Assembly (NCBI RefSeq): GCF_037102585.1
Contig: NW_027043820.1
Coordinates: forward strand, 1,522,501-1,586,500
DNA length: 64,000 nucleotides
Origin: Saccharomycopsis crataegensis
Taxonomy: Eukaryota; Ascomycota; Saccharomycetes; Ascoideales; Saccharomycopsidaceae
Reading direction: 5' to 3'
A program made the position numbers and the translations under genes. The notes beneath the pieces were generated by a model that had not been told where the DNA came from, searched no databases, and was given only the letters and a program-made list of their open reading frames with translations. Each line of letters opens with the position of its first letter. The stretch's first letter is position 1. This document shows positions 9,170-18,129 of this stretch, piece by piece.

Positions 9170-11440
9170 TCACTTGTTTATGGTCAACAAATTGTTGATG
9201 CTTTGAACCCTACTAAGTTGAAGAGATTCAGATTGCAACCTGAATTCCAACTCCCCAACATCAAAATAGCCATAACCTCCCAAAATATGGTTAGAAAAAC
9301 TATCCTTTGATTCTGTTTTAGCAGCCTCTGAATTGCTATGCTCAACTACTTTATTTTCGTCGATTGATTTGGATAACGAAATTGAAACTGTTCTAAGCAT
9401 TTCATTGACATCACAAGGAGCTTTGCCATTATCTGTAGCATCTCCATTTGACTTTTTTCGTCCAGCTTCTTTCATATAAAGCGCCTCAATTTCAAAGTAA
9501 ACCCAGCACAAAGTCTGCAAAAACCGCTTGTTTTGCCGATGGTTAGAAGAAATCGTATACACAGTACAATCTTCCTTAATTACATATCCAATACCAAAAC
9601 CACCAGGTTTATAAGGTGTGATACCAAATGCTTTTAATGAAGGGTTCCCACAATTTATGGCAAGGATTTCAGGATCAAGTAACACTTTGTAAAAAGTTGA
9701 AGTGTCCTCATTGCTCAAAAAACTAGGGATTTCTGTCTCATTCAAATCTTCCAATTCTGGAATATCAAGGGGTGCATTTGCTGATGACTTGATCTTGTTG
9801 ATATAATCTTTTTGAATCAAAGCTAGTCTCAAGGCTTTGATATGTTTTTCAAAACCATATCCCATTCGGCATTGGTTCTTGCGATCATTGATTTCCATAA
9901 CTCCCTGCTTTATCAATTCCCACCGAGTCTCATGGACAGTATTAGATATAAAAGCTTGACAAATTCGAAGTATTGATTCTGATTCAATAAAGCAAAGCTC
10001 TGATCTAGAATTCTCAAATCTTCTGGTGGAAACAGCCTCACAACTACTCACCATTGCACCATATAATGCATAATGTGCTAATTGAATTGCCAATTGTACC
10101 AAAGAATCGGCATTCACCCCAATTTTGTCCGCAAATACTTGCCCATAATCCAAAGCTTTTGTGTACGAATCGAATTGGCACAATAGATCACCAAGCCTAG
10201 TTTCTGCCAAATGTAGTCGATGTAACAACTTTGCATCATGTAAATCCCAAGGGAGTTCATAAAACATCCCTTGTAACTCTGATCCTTTAAAATCATACTG
10301 ATTATTGATCAGTATTCCCAGAAATAGAGAAAATAACGAAGTATTGTTGATACTTCTTGCCAAACGAAGAATAGAATCGGTATATATATCAGAAACATAA
10401 CGCAAAACGACAGTGGCGTCGTTAGAGGTTGGCTCCCACAATATTGCACTCAAAGAATCACCAGATACAATCAATTGTAATTTATCATACCATCTTGAAT
10501 TACAACTACCCATTTGAATTCCAGTGATTTCATCAATATTGGAAGTTCCGTGGCAAATATTTAAGTAGTTGCAATCAGCATCATTAACAATGAATTTATT
10601 TATATCCAAATTTATTACCAACAAAGCAGAATCTATAATGTGCAAACTATCTTTGTTGACCTGACAACTACCAAGATGTTTCCTTGCCAATGCCCATTCC
10701 TCTCTAGATTGAGTGGTTATAGAACTTAAACAAGCATTCAGTCTTTTGCCAGCAAGCTTGGCATCCTTGATGATTTTGTCAAATATTTTTTGTAAATTGC
10801 CTTGATCAATAATTATTTGATTTTCATCATTGAGCACTTTCAAATAATGGAATTTCCCCTCGCACAAAATTACCACATGATTTGATTTGTCAAAATGCTT
10901 GATATTAATTCCATGTCCATGAGCGCTTGGAACTCTCGTTGAAGCAAATAAATAATTAACTGATTTCATTGTTAAAGCGTTCCCGTGCTTGGGAGTGACA
11001 TCTGGTTTCAATTGTCCCTTCTTAACGATGGAGATGAATTTTAAAGTGCTGAATGTCAAAATTGCCGCTCGTTCGGATTGCTCAGGAGGTAAAAGTGTCC
11101 AATAATTTGGGTCATTCTCTAGAATAAAATAAGGGTTTTTCGGTAACGTTTTTCCACGATATTCACTATAGATGTTGGTGGTATTGTGATCTCGGACATT
11201 TGAAAAAAGATCCAAGTAACAAACATGGGTGGAATTGAAGTCTTCAAGATGAGCCTGAAGGATTTGGACTAACTTGTTTGACTTGAGTGATTCGAGCTTC
11301 AGTATCGTTTCTTTAAATTGATTTTGGGTGACCAACGGTTGAATCGCTCGAGTGATTCCCTCAATTGATTGACCAATTGAAGGCAACGGGAGCTTTTGTA
11401 ACGTTGGTTGCTCGTTGTCCGAAAATTTATCTTTAACCAT
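9170..11440 (-). CDS. CTN3: Carnitine acyltransferase homologue (YAT2/CTN3 type), catalytic His replaced
   Basis: A 756-residue protein of the choline/carnitine acyltransferase family, with LPLPSIGQSIEGITRAIQPL at the N-terminus, RVPSAHGHG, SRWYDKLQLIV, an STRRF block and PGGFGIGYVI near the C-terminus. No mitochondrial presequence or peroxisomal tail is evident, which fits the cytosolic Yat2/Ctn3 branch; the symbol is a tentative family assignment. Known members move acetyl groups between CoA and carnitine. The family's catalytic histidine follows a Glu (EH in animal CrAT, near residue 343). Here the aligned residues are Glu336-Pro337 (codon 10432-10430), so the base is missing. The carnitine-site Tyr before the STRRF block is Cys. 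A pseudoenzyme or strongly altered chemistry is likely. The long reading frame argues against a pseudogene. Confidence 0.85.
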   Translation of the reverse strand: MVKDKFSDNEQPTLQKLPLPSIGQSIEGITRAIQPLVTQNQFKETILKLESLKSNKLVQILQAHLEDFNSTHVCYLDLFSNVRDHNTTNIYSEYRGKTLPKNPYFILENDPNYWTLLPPEQSERAAILTFSTLKFISIVKKGQLKPDVTPKHGNALTMKSVNYLFASTRVPSAHGHGINIKHFDKSNHVVILCEGKFHYLKVLNDENQIIIDQGNLQKIFDKIIKDAKLAGKRLNACLSSITTQSREEWALARKHLGSCQVNKDSLHIIDSALLVINLDINKFIVNDADCNYLNICHGTSNIDEITGIQMGSCNSRWYDKLQLIVSGDSLSAILWEPTSNDATVVLRYVSDIYTDSILRLARSINNTSLFSLFLGILINNQYDFKGSELQGMFYELPWDLHDAKLLHRLHLAETRLGDLLCQFDSYTKALDYGQVFADKIGVNADSLVQLAIQLAHYALYGAMVSSCEAVSTRRFENSRSELCFIESESILRICQAFISNTVHETRWELIKQGVMEINDRKNQCRMGYGFEKHIKALRLALIQKDYINKIKSSANAPLDIPELEDLNETEIPSFLSNEDTSTFYKVLLDPEILAINCGNPSLKAFGITPYKPGGFGIGYVIKEDCTVYTISSNHRQNKRFLQTLCWVYFEIEALYMKEAGRKKSNGDATDNGKAPCDVNEMLRTVSISLSKSIDENKVVEHSNSEAAKTESKDSFSNHILGGYGYFDVGELEFRLQSESLQLSRVQSINNLLTINK

Positions 11441-12114
11441 TTTCCTGATTTATGCTTATTTCTGTTTTGTTTCTTTTTGTCAATATATAGACATAGGTTT
11501 CTGAATGTTTGATGTTTGCGAAATTTACATGGTCATATATATACATATATGGCTCATGCGGGCACCACTGTTGTGGAGAAAGAGTCAGTGTGATGCTCAT
11601 CGCGTTCCACCGAGAAGTAACGGTCACCCGTAGATGACTACAATTTATTGAAGGAGATAAAGGGAGAGATAGAAAAAAAAACAGGCTTATTTATATTCAA
11701 AATGATCTTTTTCATATATAAACACCGTATGTTATGCATCACTGCTAATTTAATATTAGGTACGGATATATCCCACTAACTATGTCTATGTGTTTTTGAC
11801 AGGTAATACGTCATTTTTGTTTTTCTTTGCCAGCTTTTTCTTTTCCGGCCGCTGGTATGGTATATCACATACAAATACATAGCCCTAACATATGTCACAT
11901 GACACAAGATAAAAAATCTAGCAAGTCACTAAAAGCCCTACAATTCTGTGAAAAACCCCCATTTTTAGGTTAGGAAGCCCCCGGGTTGCAAACACTTCGT
12001 TCTGGTGTACTACCCTTTGCTGAGTTTTTTTTATCAAAAAATTATTGAATTTTTCAATACTCAATAGAGAACGAACTAGATCAAAGAGTATCGTAATCAG
12101 CAAAGTCATCCAAA
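11441..12114. other. Divergent promoter region between the CTN3-like gene and RPS5
   Basis: This 674-bp interval serves both genes. The RPS5 half carries the CCCTAA and CACATGA elements (listed separately) and T-rich sequence before the start. A GGCCGC-containing GC patch lies near 11846-11851. No ORF of note. Confidence 0.7.
11881..11940 (+). promoter_or_regulatory. Tbf1-like and Cbf1-like sites of the RPS5 promoter
   Basis: AGCCCTAA (11881-11888) is followed five bases later by GTCACATGAC (11894-11903), and a second AGCCCTA sits at 11934-11940. In Candida albicans, ribosomal-protein promoters are known to use Tbf1 (CCCTAA) with Cbf1 (TCACATGA) instead of the Rap1-centred layout of Saccharomyces. 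The sites lie about 175-235 bp before the RPS5 ATG. Confidence 0.7.
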
Positions 12115-12813
12115 ATGTCTGCCGAAGAAATCGTTGATGTCACAGAAGAACAATTCGAAGAACAACAAGAAGAATTCGAAGTTGTCTCCGAAGTCAAATA
12201 CGTTGATTTGGCCACCAAGATTCCAAAGGACGTTCAAGACGCTCAAAACTCCGTCAAATTATTCAACAAATGGTCTTATGACGATGTTACCGTTAAGGAT
12301 ATCTCTTTGACTGACTACATTCAAATCAGAACTCCAGTTTTCGTTTCTCACACTGCCGGCCGTTACGCTGCCAAACGTTTCAGAAAGGCTAACTGCCCAA
12401 TCATTGAAAGATTGACCAACTCTTTGATGATGAACGGTAGAAACAACGGTAAGAAGTTGAAGGCTGTCAGAATCATCAAGCACGCTCTTGAAATCATCCA
12501 CGTCTTGACTGACCAAAACCCATTGCAAGTTGTTGTCGATGCCATCCTCAACACTGGTGCCAGAGAAGACTCCACCAGAATCGGTTCTTCCGGTACCGTT
12601 AGAAGACAAGCCGTCGATGTTTCTCCATTGAGAAGAGTTAACCAAGCTATTGCTTTGTTGACCATTGGTGCCAGAGAATCTGCCTTCAGAAACGTCAAGA
12701 CTATTGCCGAATGTTTGGCTGAAGAATTGATCAACGCTGCCAAGGGTTCTTCTACCTCTTACGCCATCAAGAAGAAGGATGAATTGGAAAGAGTTGCCAA
12801 ATCTAACCGTTAA
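12115..12813 (+). CDS. RPS5: 40S ribosomal protein uS7
   Basis: A 232-residue, unspliced uS7 protein with an acidic N-terminal extension ([18 protein letters not shown]). The conserved core includes [36 protein letters not shown] and the [17 protein letters not shown] block, and the protein ends ERVAKSNR. It sits in the head of the small subunit by the mRNA exit and E site. Codon use is strongly biased to preferred yeast codons (AGA, TTG, GCC, AAC), unlike its neighbours and as expected for a highly expressed gene. It is divergent from the CTN3-like gene and convergent with IBA57. Confidence 0.98.
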   Translation: MSAEEIVDVTEEQFEEQQEEFEVVSEVKYVDLATKIPKDVQDAQNSVKLFNKWSYDDVTVKDISLTDYIQIRTPVFVSHTAGRYAAKRFRKANCPIIERLTNSLMMNGRNNGKKLKAVRIIKHALEIIHVLTDQNPLQVVVDAILNTGAREDSTRIGSSGTVRRQAVDVSPLRRVNQAIALLTIGARESAFRNVKTIAECLAEELINAAKGSSTSYAIKKKDELERVAKSNR

Positions 12814-13333
12814 TCAGATTTCCTCAATTTTTTCAATTTGTTTCTTTCTTTTGTTTGCATGATAGCTACTCAAAACTTTTCCCAAACCCTTTTGTTTTTT
12901 ATTTCCTTCTTTTTTAATTTTGTTCTAAACAGACGTGGATCTATAATTTTATAAAAGTCGAGGGTCAATAAAGAATAATGTACTTTATAAATGATGGTAA
13001 ATGATTGAATGACTAGATAATAAAGCCTTTTACCGGAATAGATTGTAGTTGGTTTTTCCTTGACAGTCATCATTATTGTAAGTTATTGATATCTATTTTT
13101 CTTTTCCACCTTATATCTCATTTTAAGCTCGGAATACATTATGTCAGATTATATTGCTGAAAGTATATAAATACAAACGAGATGAAGAATTGAAAGGAGA
13201 AAAAATAATAAAATAAGAAGCGACTGATGGTGCTAATAGCTACATTTGCTTAATCCACTATGTGGTTATTTATGAGCAGTATTGATTCATCAAATACATA
13301 TATAATATAATACAATTCTTTCACCATTCACAT
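12814..13333. other. Intergenic 3' regions of RPS5 and IBA57
   Basis: AT-rich sequence between two convergent genes. It holds T-rich stretches and several TATAAT/AATAAA-like strings suited to 3'-end formation for both transcripts. I see nothing else in it. Confidence 0.6.
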
Positions 13334-14884
13334 TTACTCCTCTTCATTCCAGCCATCTGGGAACCACTCAGGCACAAACCCTTCAACATAAACTTTCATT
13401 TCCTCTTCTTCCAATTCGAAGTTGCAAGTTTCCTTGAACTCTTTTCTGTTTTCATCAGTCAATTTCACCTTCACATAAAATTTCCTATTCGGTTTGGTAA
13501 ATTCAGGAATGTTGATGATTCCCACACCACATCCTTCATAAATAGCAGAGATCTTCCCTACGTGTGCCTTTCTTCTCGGTCTAGATACCTTGGAACCGAA
13601 AGGATTGTCTGTATTATTGGCAAATGGATTGTTTTGAACAGACTCTTCATATGGTGATTCTAGCTGGTCGTTAGTTTCTTCAAAATAAATATGCTTATCT
13701 TCAAACTTCAATGCTGGAATAACTGAATCAAGATCGGAGATTTCCAAAGTGTCACTAAATGTTAACCTTATTGGCAACATTCTCTTTCTAACCACCCCTC
13801 TAAAGAAAGTTCTGTGAGTTAATTCCTGGCCAATATAACAACCTTTATTGAATGAGATGACTGGTGTGTTATCTATACTATAGAGGACTTCATCTACTTC
13901 GGACTCATCTTTTTTTTCTGTAGCTTCCACAGCTTCCTCTTTTCTCAATAAATAATCATCATACGCTTCATCGTATCCATCATTAACTGTTCCCATTAAG
14001 TTGTAATTCAATTCCAACGGAAGGTATTTGTTCGGTTCAAGATCGCCAATCTCAGGAATATTACCAAGGATTCTTCTACCATCCATCACTGCACTTGGAA
14101 TTTCTTCAAACTCAGTACCATTCGGTACCAATTTGTTCTTATCGACCAAAGTCAACGGGGTCCCAATTTCAGTTGAGGTTAATAATTTCATTCCCAATCT
14201 TGGTGAACGCTCATCAAATGCGAAACCGTATAAATTGTTGGTCAAATACTCAATGTCATCGTGCTTAAATAATTGTTTGGATGATACAAAATCTAAGAAT
14301 TTGGCATTTGCAATACTCGGTTCGTTTAACAACTTATTATTCTTTAACCAATTTTGTTTGAAATCCCATATCTGTCCCATGACCCGAGGATCTTCATCAT
14401 TGTACATATACCAACTATTGAATTGTTTCTCATCAAAAAACTTCAACTTGATGTCTGATGTCAACTTGTGCATCTTCAAAAACATTTTGAATTGATTGGA
14501 AATGGTGTCACTGACCTCAATTAAATAATTAGAATGGTTGGGATCCTTCTTCGGTAAAAATGGTAATGATTCAATTGGCTTATTGAAGAGTTGAAATGGA
14601 TATATCCAAGCATCCGTGAACAATCTTCCTGTGGCATTCAAGAATAAAGTGTATTGTCCAAGTTTTTTGTAACCACTATGCATCGAATTATCCAAATAGT
14701 TAAGTTTCGTGGTGTAGAAACTGTTATCGTTCATGAGACAATCATAAGGGTTTGATGATTCAATGCGAGGATCAAGGATCTTAGAAGTGATCAACCCATT
14801 GAGAAATTTTGTGGCGTCTTTCCCAACAACTTGGACAAGTTGCCTGCCACAAAGCTTCGAGTATCCTTTAGAGGGAACACTCAT
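13334..14884 (-). CDS. IBA57: Mitochondrial iron-sulfur cluster assembly factor, IBA57/CAF17
   Basis: A 516-residue protein of the folate-binding GCVT/YgfZ family. The signature KGCYIGQELTHRTFFRG lies around residue 345, including the conserved Cys, and the N-terminal half has the expected KFLNGLITSKI block. Iba57 acts with Isa1 and Isa2 in the mitochondrial matrix to make 4Fe-4S clusters for aconitase, lipoate synthase and others. It is longer than the bacterial proteins, with inserts such as residues 400-440 rich in Asn and Pro. No strong arginine-rich presequence is visible in the first 20 residues. Start ATG at 14884. Divergent from HDA3. Confidence 0.93.
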   Translation of the reverse strand: MSVPSKGYSKLCGRQLVQVVGKDATKFLNGLITSKILDPRIESSNPYDCLMNDNSFYTTKLNYLDNSMHSGYKKLGQYTLFLNATGRLFTDAWIYPFQLFNKPIESLPFLPKKDPNHSNYLIEVSDTISNQFKMFLKMHKLTSDIKLKFFDEKQFNSWYMYNDEDPRVMGQIWDFKQNWLKNNKLLNEPSIANAKFLDFVSSKQLFKHDDIEYLTNNLYGFAFDERSPRLGMKLLTSTEIGTPLTLVDKNKLVPNGTEFEEIPSAVMDGRRILGNIPEIGDLEPNKYLPLELNYNLMGTVNDGYDEAYDDYLLRKEEAVEATEKKDESEVDEVLYSIDNTPVISFNKGCYIGQELTHRTFFRGVVRKRMLPIRLTFSDTLEISDLDSVIPALKFEDKHIYFEETNDQLESPYEESVQNNPFANNTDNPFGSKVSRPRRKAHVGKISAIYEGCGVGIINIPEFTKPNRKFYVKVKLTDENRKEFKETCNFELEEEEMKVYVEGFVPEWFPDGWNEEE

Positions 14885-15264
14885 GATTAGAAAATAATGA
14901 TGACAGAGTGAACTATTGTTCGAAGCGTAAAGGAAAAAATATCATCACTGTTTTCCTTACAAATAATAATCAATACCGCGACTAAACGCACCACGGCAGT
15001 TATAACGGGGGTCATGAGCACCAGCGGTTCTCTTGTGAACTCTATTTTTTGTTTTTTGAATAATTATCATTATATCAACCTTTGGCTTTATGTATTTGGA
15101 ACTGGAGGGGAAAGTATTGTGAGAAGAAAATAGTGCTTATTCCTGGATTGAATTAACCTGAAATTTGAAGTTCTGACTCCAGTGACCCAGAAATTACAGT
15201 GACAACAAAAAAATAAATAAAAATAAAAACAATATAACAAAGAACAACTCTGATACGGTGTATA
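14885..15264. other. Divergent promoter region IBA57/HDA3
   Basis: A 380-bp interval with an A-rich tract just before the HDA3 start and a GC-richer patch near 14979-15011. No motif I would name with confidence. Confidence 0.5.
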
Positions 15265-17712
15265 ATGGATTTATCAAAGATACTAGACGTTACTCCGGAA
15301 CCAGCGATAAAGCTCCAAGAGTCACTAATTGGAGTGACAGATTCAACAAATTACAATAATGAAGAAGATGACTATTGCTTACCCACACCCATGGCAGATT
15401 TCCAAAAGGAATTGACAGATGATATTGTTTCTTTGCACTACTCGGACATTCTCAAATATTTTGAAACCAATAACAGGGATGACTTATTGTTGATCGATTC
15501 TTTGCAAAAGCTATATCTAAATATTCAACTCATTTCATCGCATCCGTATCTTTTAATCGACCATTTCATGCCAAAATCATTGGCCGCTAAAGATATTCCA
15601 ATGAAATTGATCCAGACTAGTGGGAAATTCAAAATGTTGAAGAATGTGCTAGATATTTATTCTGGAGTGCTAGATTTCAGAAAGTTGTTGAAAAGTGAAT
15701 TACATAACCATGCAAAGTTTGGAAAGCAGGGGAAACTGTCATCCAAAGCCTCGAACTCAACTGAAACTTCCAATAAAAAGATAAATCAGATTATCGTAAG
15801 TAACGTCAAGAAAAGGTTTATCAATGAAATAACCGTGCCTTCAAACAAAAATATTTTGCTCATTTCCAGGGAAGGAAGGACTCTTGATTTGATCGAATCT
15901 CTAATGCTTGGATTAAAGATGCCATACGTTAAGTATTCAGGGTCTAACATAAAAAATAACAATAAAGATAAAGTAACCACAGCACAGGATATTGATATTA
16001 AGAAGAAACTTGGTTCCTATCTGATAAATTTGAACTCACACTTAAAAAATTATCTAAACAACAATAATTTCAATTTATTTCCTTTATACAATGTGACGGT
16101 TCATTTGTTATCATCCAAAGATTTGGAAGAAAAAAATGAAAATGCTATGAAATTTTTGAATCTTTATGAGGGAACTCGTGTTTTCAAGATTGATTTGATA
16201 ATTCCGTTTGATCTATCGGTGAACACCAAACTTCCAATAATTGCGGAAATCAGAAATAAGAATTATGGCCGCAAAGTGAGGAGAGCGCCAATTTTGAGGT
16301 TGGTTCCGATTTTCACTGTTGAACACATTGCTCTAAATTTTGATTATAACAATGATGATGGAATTAATGAGAACTTTAGAAACACTATCAGTGCAGTGGT
16401 TGTTGAAAGAGGAAAAGTTGGGCTAATTGATGCTAATTTTAAAACAATATACCAGAATAATTTGGATTACTTGAGGGATTGGTTGTTATATTCAACAGAA
16501 GACAAGAAGCAGGTAGGCAATACCCATATCAATTGGCCCTTGCCCGCAATAGCAAAAATCCCTATCTATAAACCTCAAGACGTCGAGAAATCATTATTGA
16601 CTGAAGTTAAGTACGTACCTGAAGATGACTATTCTGACTTTGATGATGACATGGAGTCCAAAAAAAAGAGCGTTAAAGATGATAAATTGGAGTTTGATGA
16701 TTTTGAGAAATTTGAAAGATTATACCTGAAAACACCTAATGATTACTTTTATGATACGAAGCGATTAAAGAGTCTGTATATGTTAAACCCTATTCAAATA
16801 AAGAATCGCTCAAACATCATTGGAATAGAGGCGGAATCAATACATTTTACAGAGAATGATTCAAAGACAGGAGAATCGAGCTACTTTGATTACCTTACCA
16901 GAGAATTAATCTTGACTCATTTTGAAATCTATGAACTTAATTTGAAATATTTGAGCTACAACAAAATTGACGCTGATTTGAAGATTTCTGAATCGTTGAA
17001 CAAAGTACATAGAGAGGATTTTGAAGTCAGTTTGGATGAATTAGAGAAATTTTTAGCACACGATAAGAACATGCATGATAAACTTGAGGAACTCGTTAGT
17101 AAAAAAAAATTGCTTCAAAAGATTTTAGCGGAAAAACGAGTAGAGAAACTTGAGAAATATTTCGAATATCATCTTATCACCAAAGATAATGATCAGGTAG
17201 ATGGAGACAAGAATGCTAAGGTAGATGGCAATAAGAATGTTGATGGCAATGATCTAAAATTTAAATTACAAAGTGAAAGAGAAACTGTCATAAAGAATAT
17301 GTCCTCTGAAGAATTAGAGAAATATAAGAAGTGGGAGGAAAACCAGTTGAAGCTCCTTGAATTGTTTGAGAGGAAGAATTCCCTCAAAAAGTCTTTGTCT
17401 TTAAGACAAAATGAGTTGGATTATTTGAACATCGAATTGGAAAAGCTCGGGAAAGTGTATGAAGAAAATGTTGCATCGATAAGTGGGAAGACTGATTTAC
17501 TCAACAAAAAATTAAACCAAGAACTTGAAAAGTTCGTTGGAGAATATAACAATATTGGAGAAAATAGTGACGATAATAAATCTGCGAAGCGAAGAAAGAT
17601 GAATAAGGTGATTAGTGAGGTTGATGGGTTGATGTTGAGCCTTAAACATGAAATTACAGTCAATGAGGATTCAGGACAGAACAAGAACAGAAACAGATAC
17701 AGAAGAAAGTGA
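15265..17712 (+). CDS. HDA3: HDA1 histone deacetylase complex subunit
   Basis: An 815-residue homologue of Hda3. The N-terminus MDLSKILDVTPEPAI and the block FQKELTDDIVSLHYSDILKY followed by HPYLLIDHFMPKSL match yeast Hda3 closely. The middle is a DExD-like helicase fold without nucleotide-binding motifs (LLISREGRTLDLIESLMLG), with VEKSLLTEV near its end. An acidic linker near residues 450-480 leads to DYFYDTKRLKSLYMLNP, and the last 250 residues are charged coiled coil that pairs with Hda2. The complex removes acetyl groups from histones H3 and H2B. The protein is longer than yeast Hda3 (655) through internal inserts. Confidence 0.95.
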   Translation: MDLSKILDVTPEPAIKLQESLIGVTDSTNYNNEEDDYCLPTPMADFQKELTDDIVSLHYSDILKYFETNNRDDLLLIDSLQKLYLNIQLISSHPYLLIDHFMPKSLAAKDIPMKLIQTSGKFKMLKNVLDIYSGVLDFRKLLKSELHNHAKFGKQGKLSSKASNSTETSNKKINQIIVSNVKKRFINEITVPSNKNILLISREGRTLDLIESLMLGLKMPYVKYSGSNIKNNNKDKVTTAQDIDIKKKLGSYLINLNSHLKNYLNNNNFNLFPLYNVTVHLLSSKDLEEKNENAMKFLNLYEGTRVFKIDLIIPFDLSVNTKLPIIAEIRNKNYGRKVRRAPILRLVPIFTVEHIALNFDYNNDDGINENFRNTISAVVVERGKVGLIDANFKTIYQNNLDYLRDWLLYSTEDKKQVGNTHINWPLPAIAKIPIYKPQDVEKSLLTEVKYVPEDDYSDFDDDMESKKKSVKDDKLEFDDFEKFERLYLKTPNDYFYDTKRLKSLYMLNPIQIKNRSNIIGIEAESIHFTENDSKTGESSYFDYLTRELILTHFEIYELNLKYLSYNKIDADLKISESLNKVHREDFEVSLDELEKFLAHDKNMHDKLEELVSKKKLLQKILAEKRVEKLEKYFEYHLITKDNDQVDGDKNAKVDGNKNVDGNDLKFKLQSERETVIKNMSSEELEKYKKWEENQLKLLELFERKNSLKKSLSLRQNELDYLNIELEKLGKVYEENVASISGKTDLLNKKLNQELEKFVGEYNNIGENSDDNKSAKRRKMNKVISEVDGLMLSLKHEITVNEDSGQNKNRNRYRRK

Positions 17713-18129
17713 TAATTTTTATTAATTGCATTGAAAAACATTCATAATATATATATTAATAGTTGATGATGATATAAATATGGCCGATAAGTTTCCCTAG
17801 TAGTTTTTAAGTTATTCATAAACCAAATGCGCGCGCGCACATAGAAAAGCACACTTCCAAAACGGGTAATGCAGCGTCCCTTTTTCTTTTCTTTTTCTCT
17901 TTTTTTTTCTTTTCTTTTGTTTTGATTAAATCTGGAGAGATCTCTAATATCAACAGATATTACCACAGGAGGAATTACCGGGAAAGAAGGAAAGGAAGAA
18001 AACCCCACCAAAAAAAAACAACACAATCTTAGAGAGAATAGAGGGAGGTTTCTTTTTTTTTTTTTCTTTTTTTCTTCTCTTCTCCTTTTTTTCTTTTCTT
18101 GTCTATATTATTATTTTGAATGTGTCACG
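17713..18129. other. Intergenic region upstream of the LRR gene
   Basis: It contains a TGCGCGCGCGCACA alternating purine-pyrimidine run (17827-17840) and long pyrimidine tracts (about 17879-17920 and 18050-18105) that run up to the start of the LRR gene. The tracts probably form a nucleosome-poor promoter and leader. Confidence 0.6.

Noticed and set aside
12259-12743. Two minus-strand ORFs of about 126 codons inside RPS5
   Set aside because: They are antisense shadows of a codon-biased ribosomal-protein gene.
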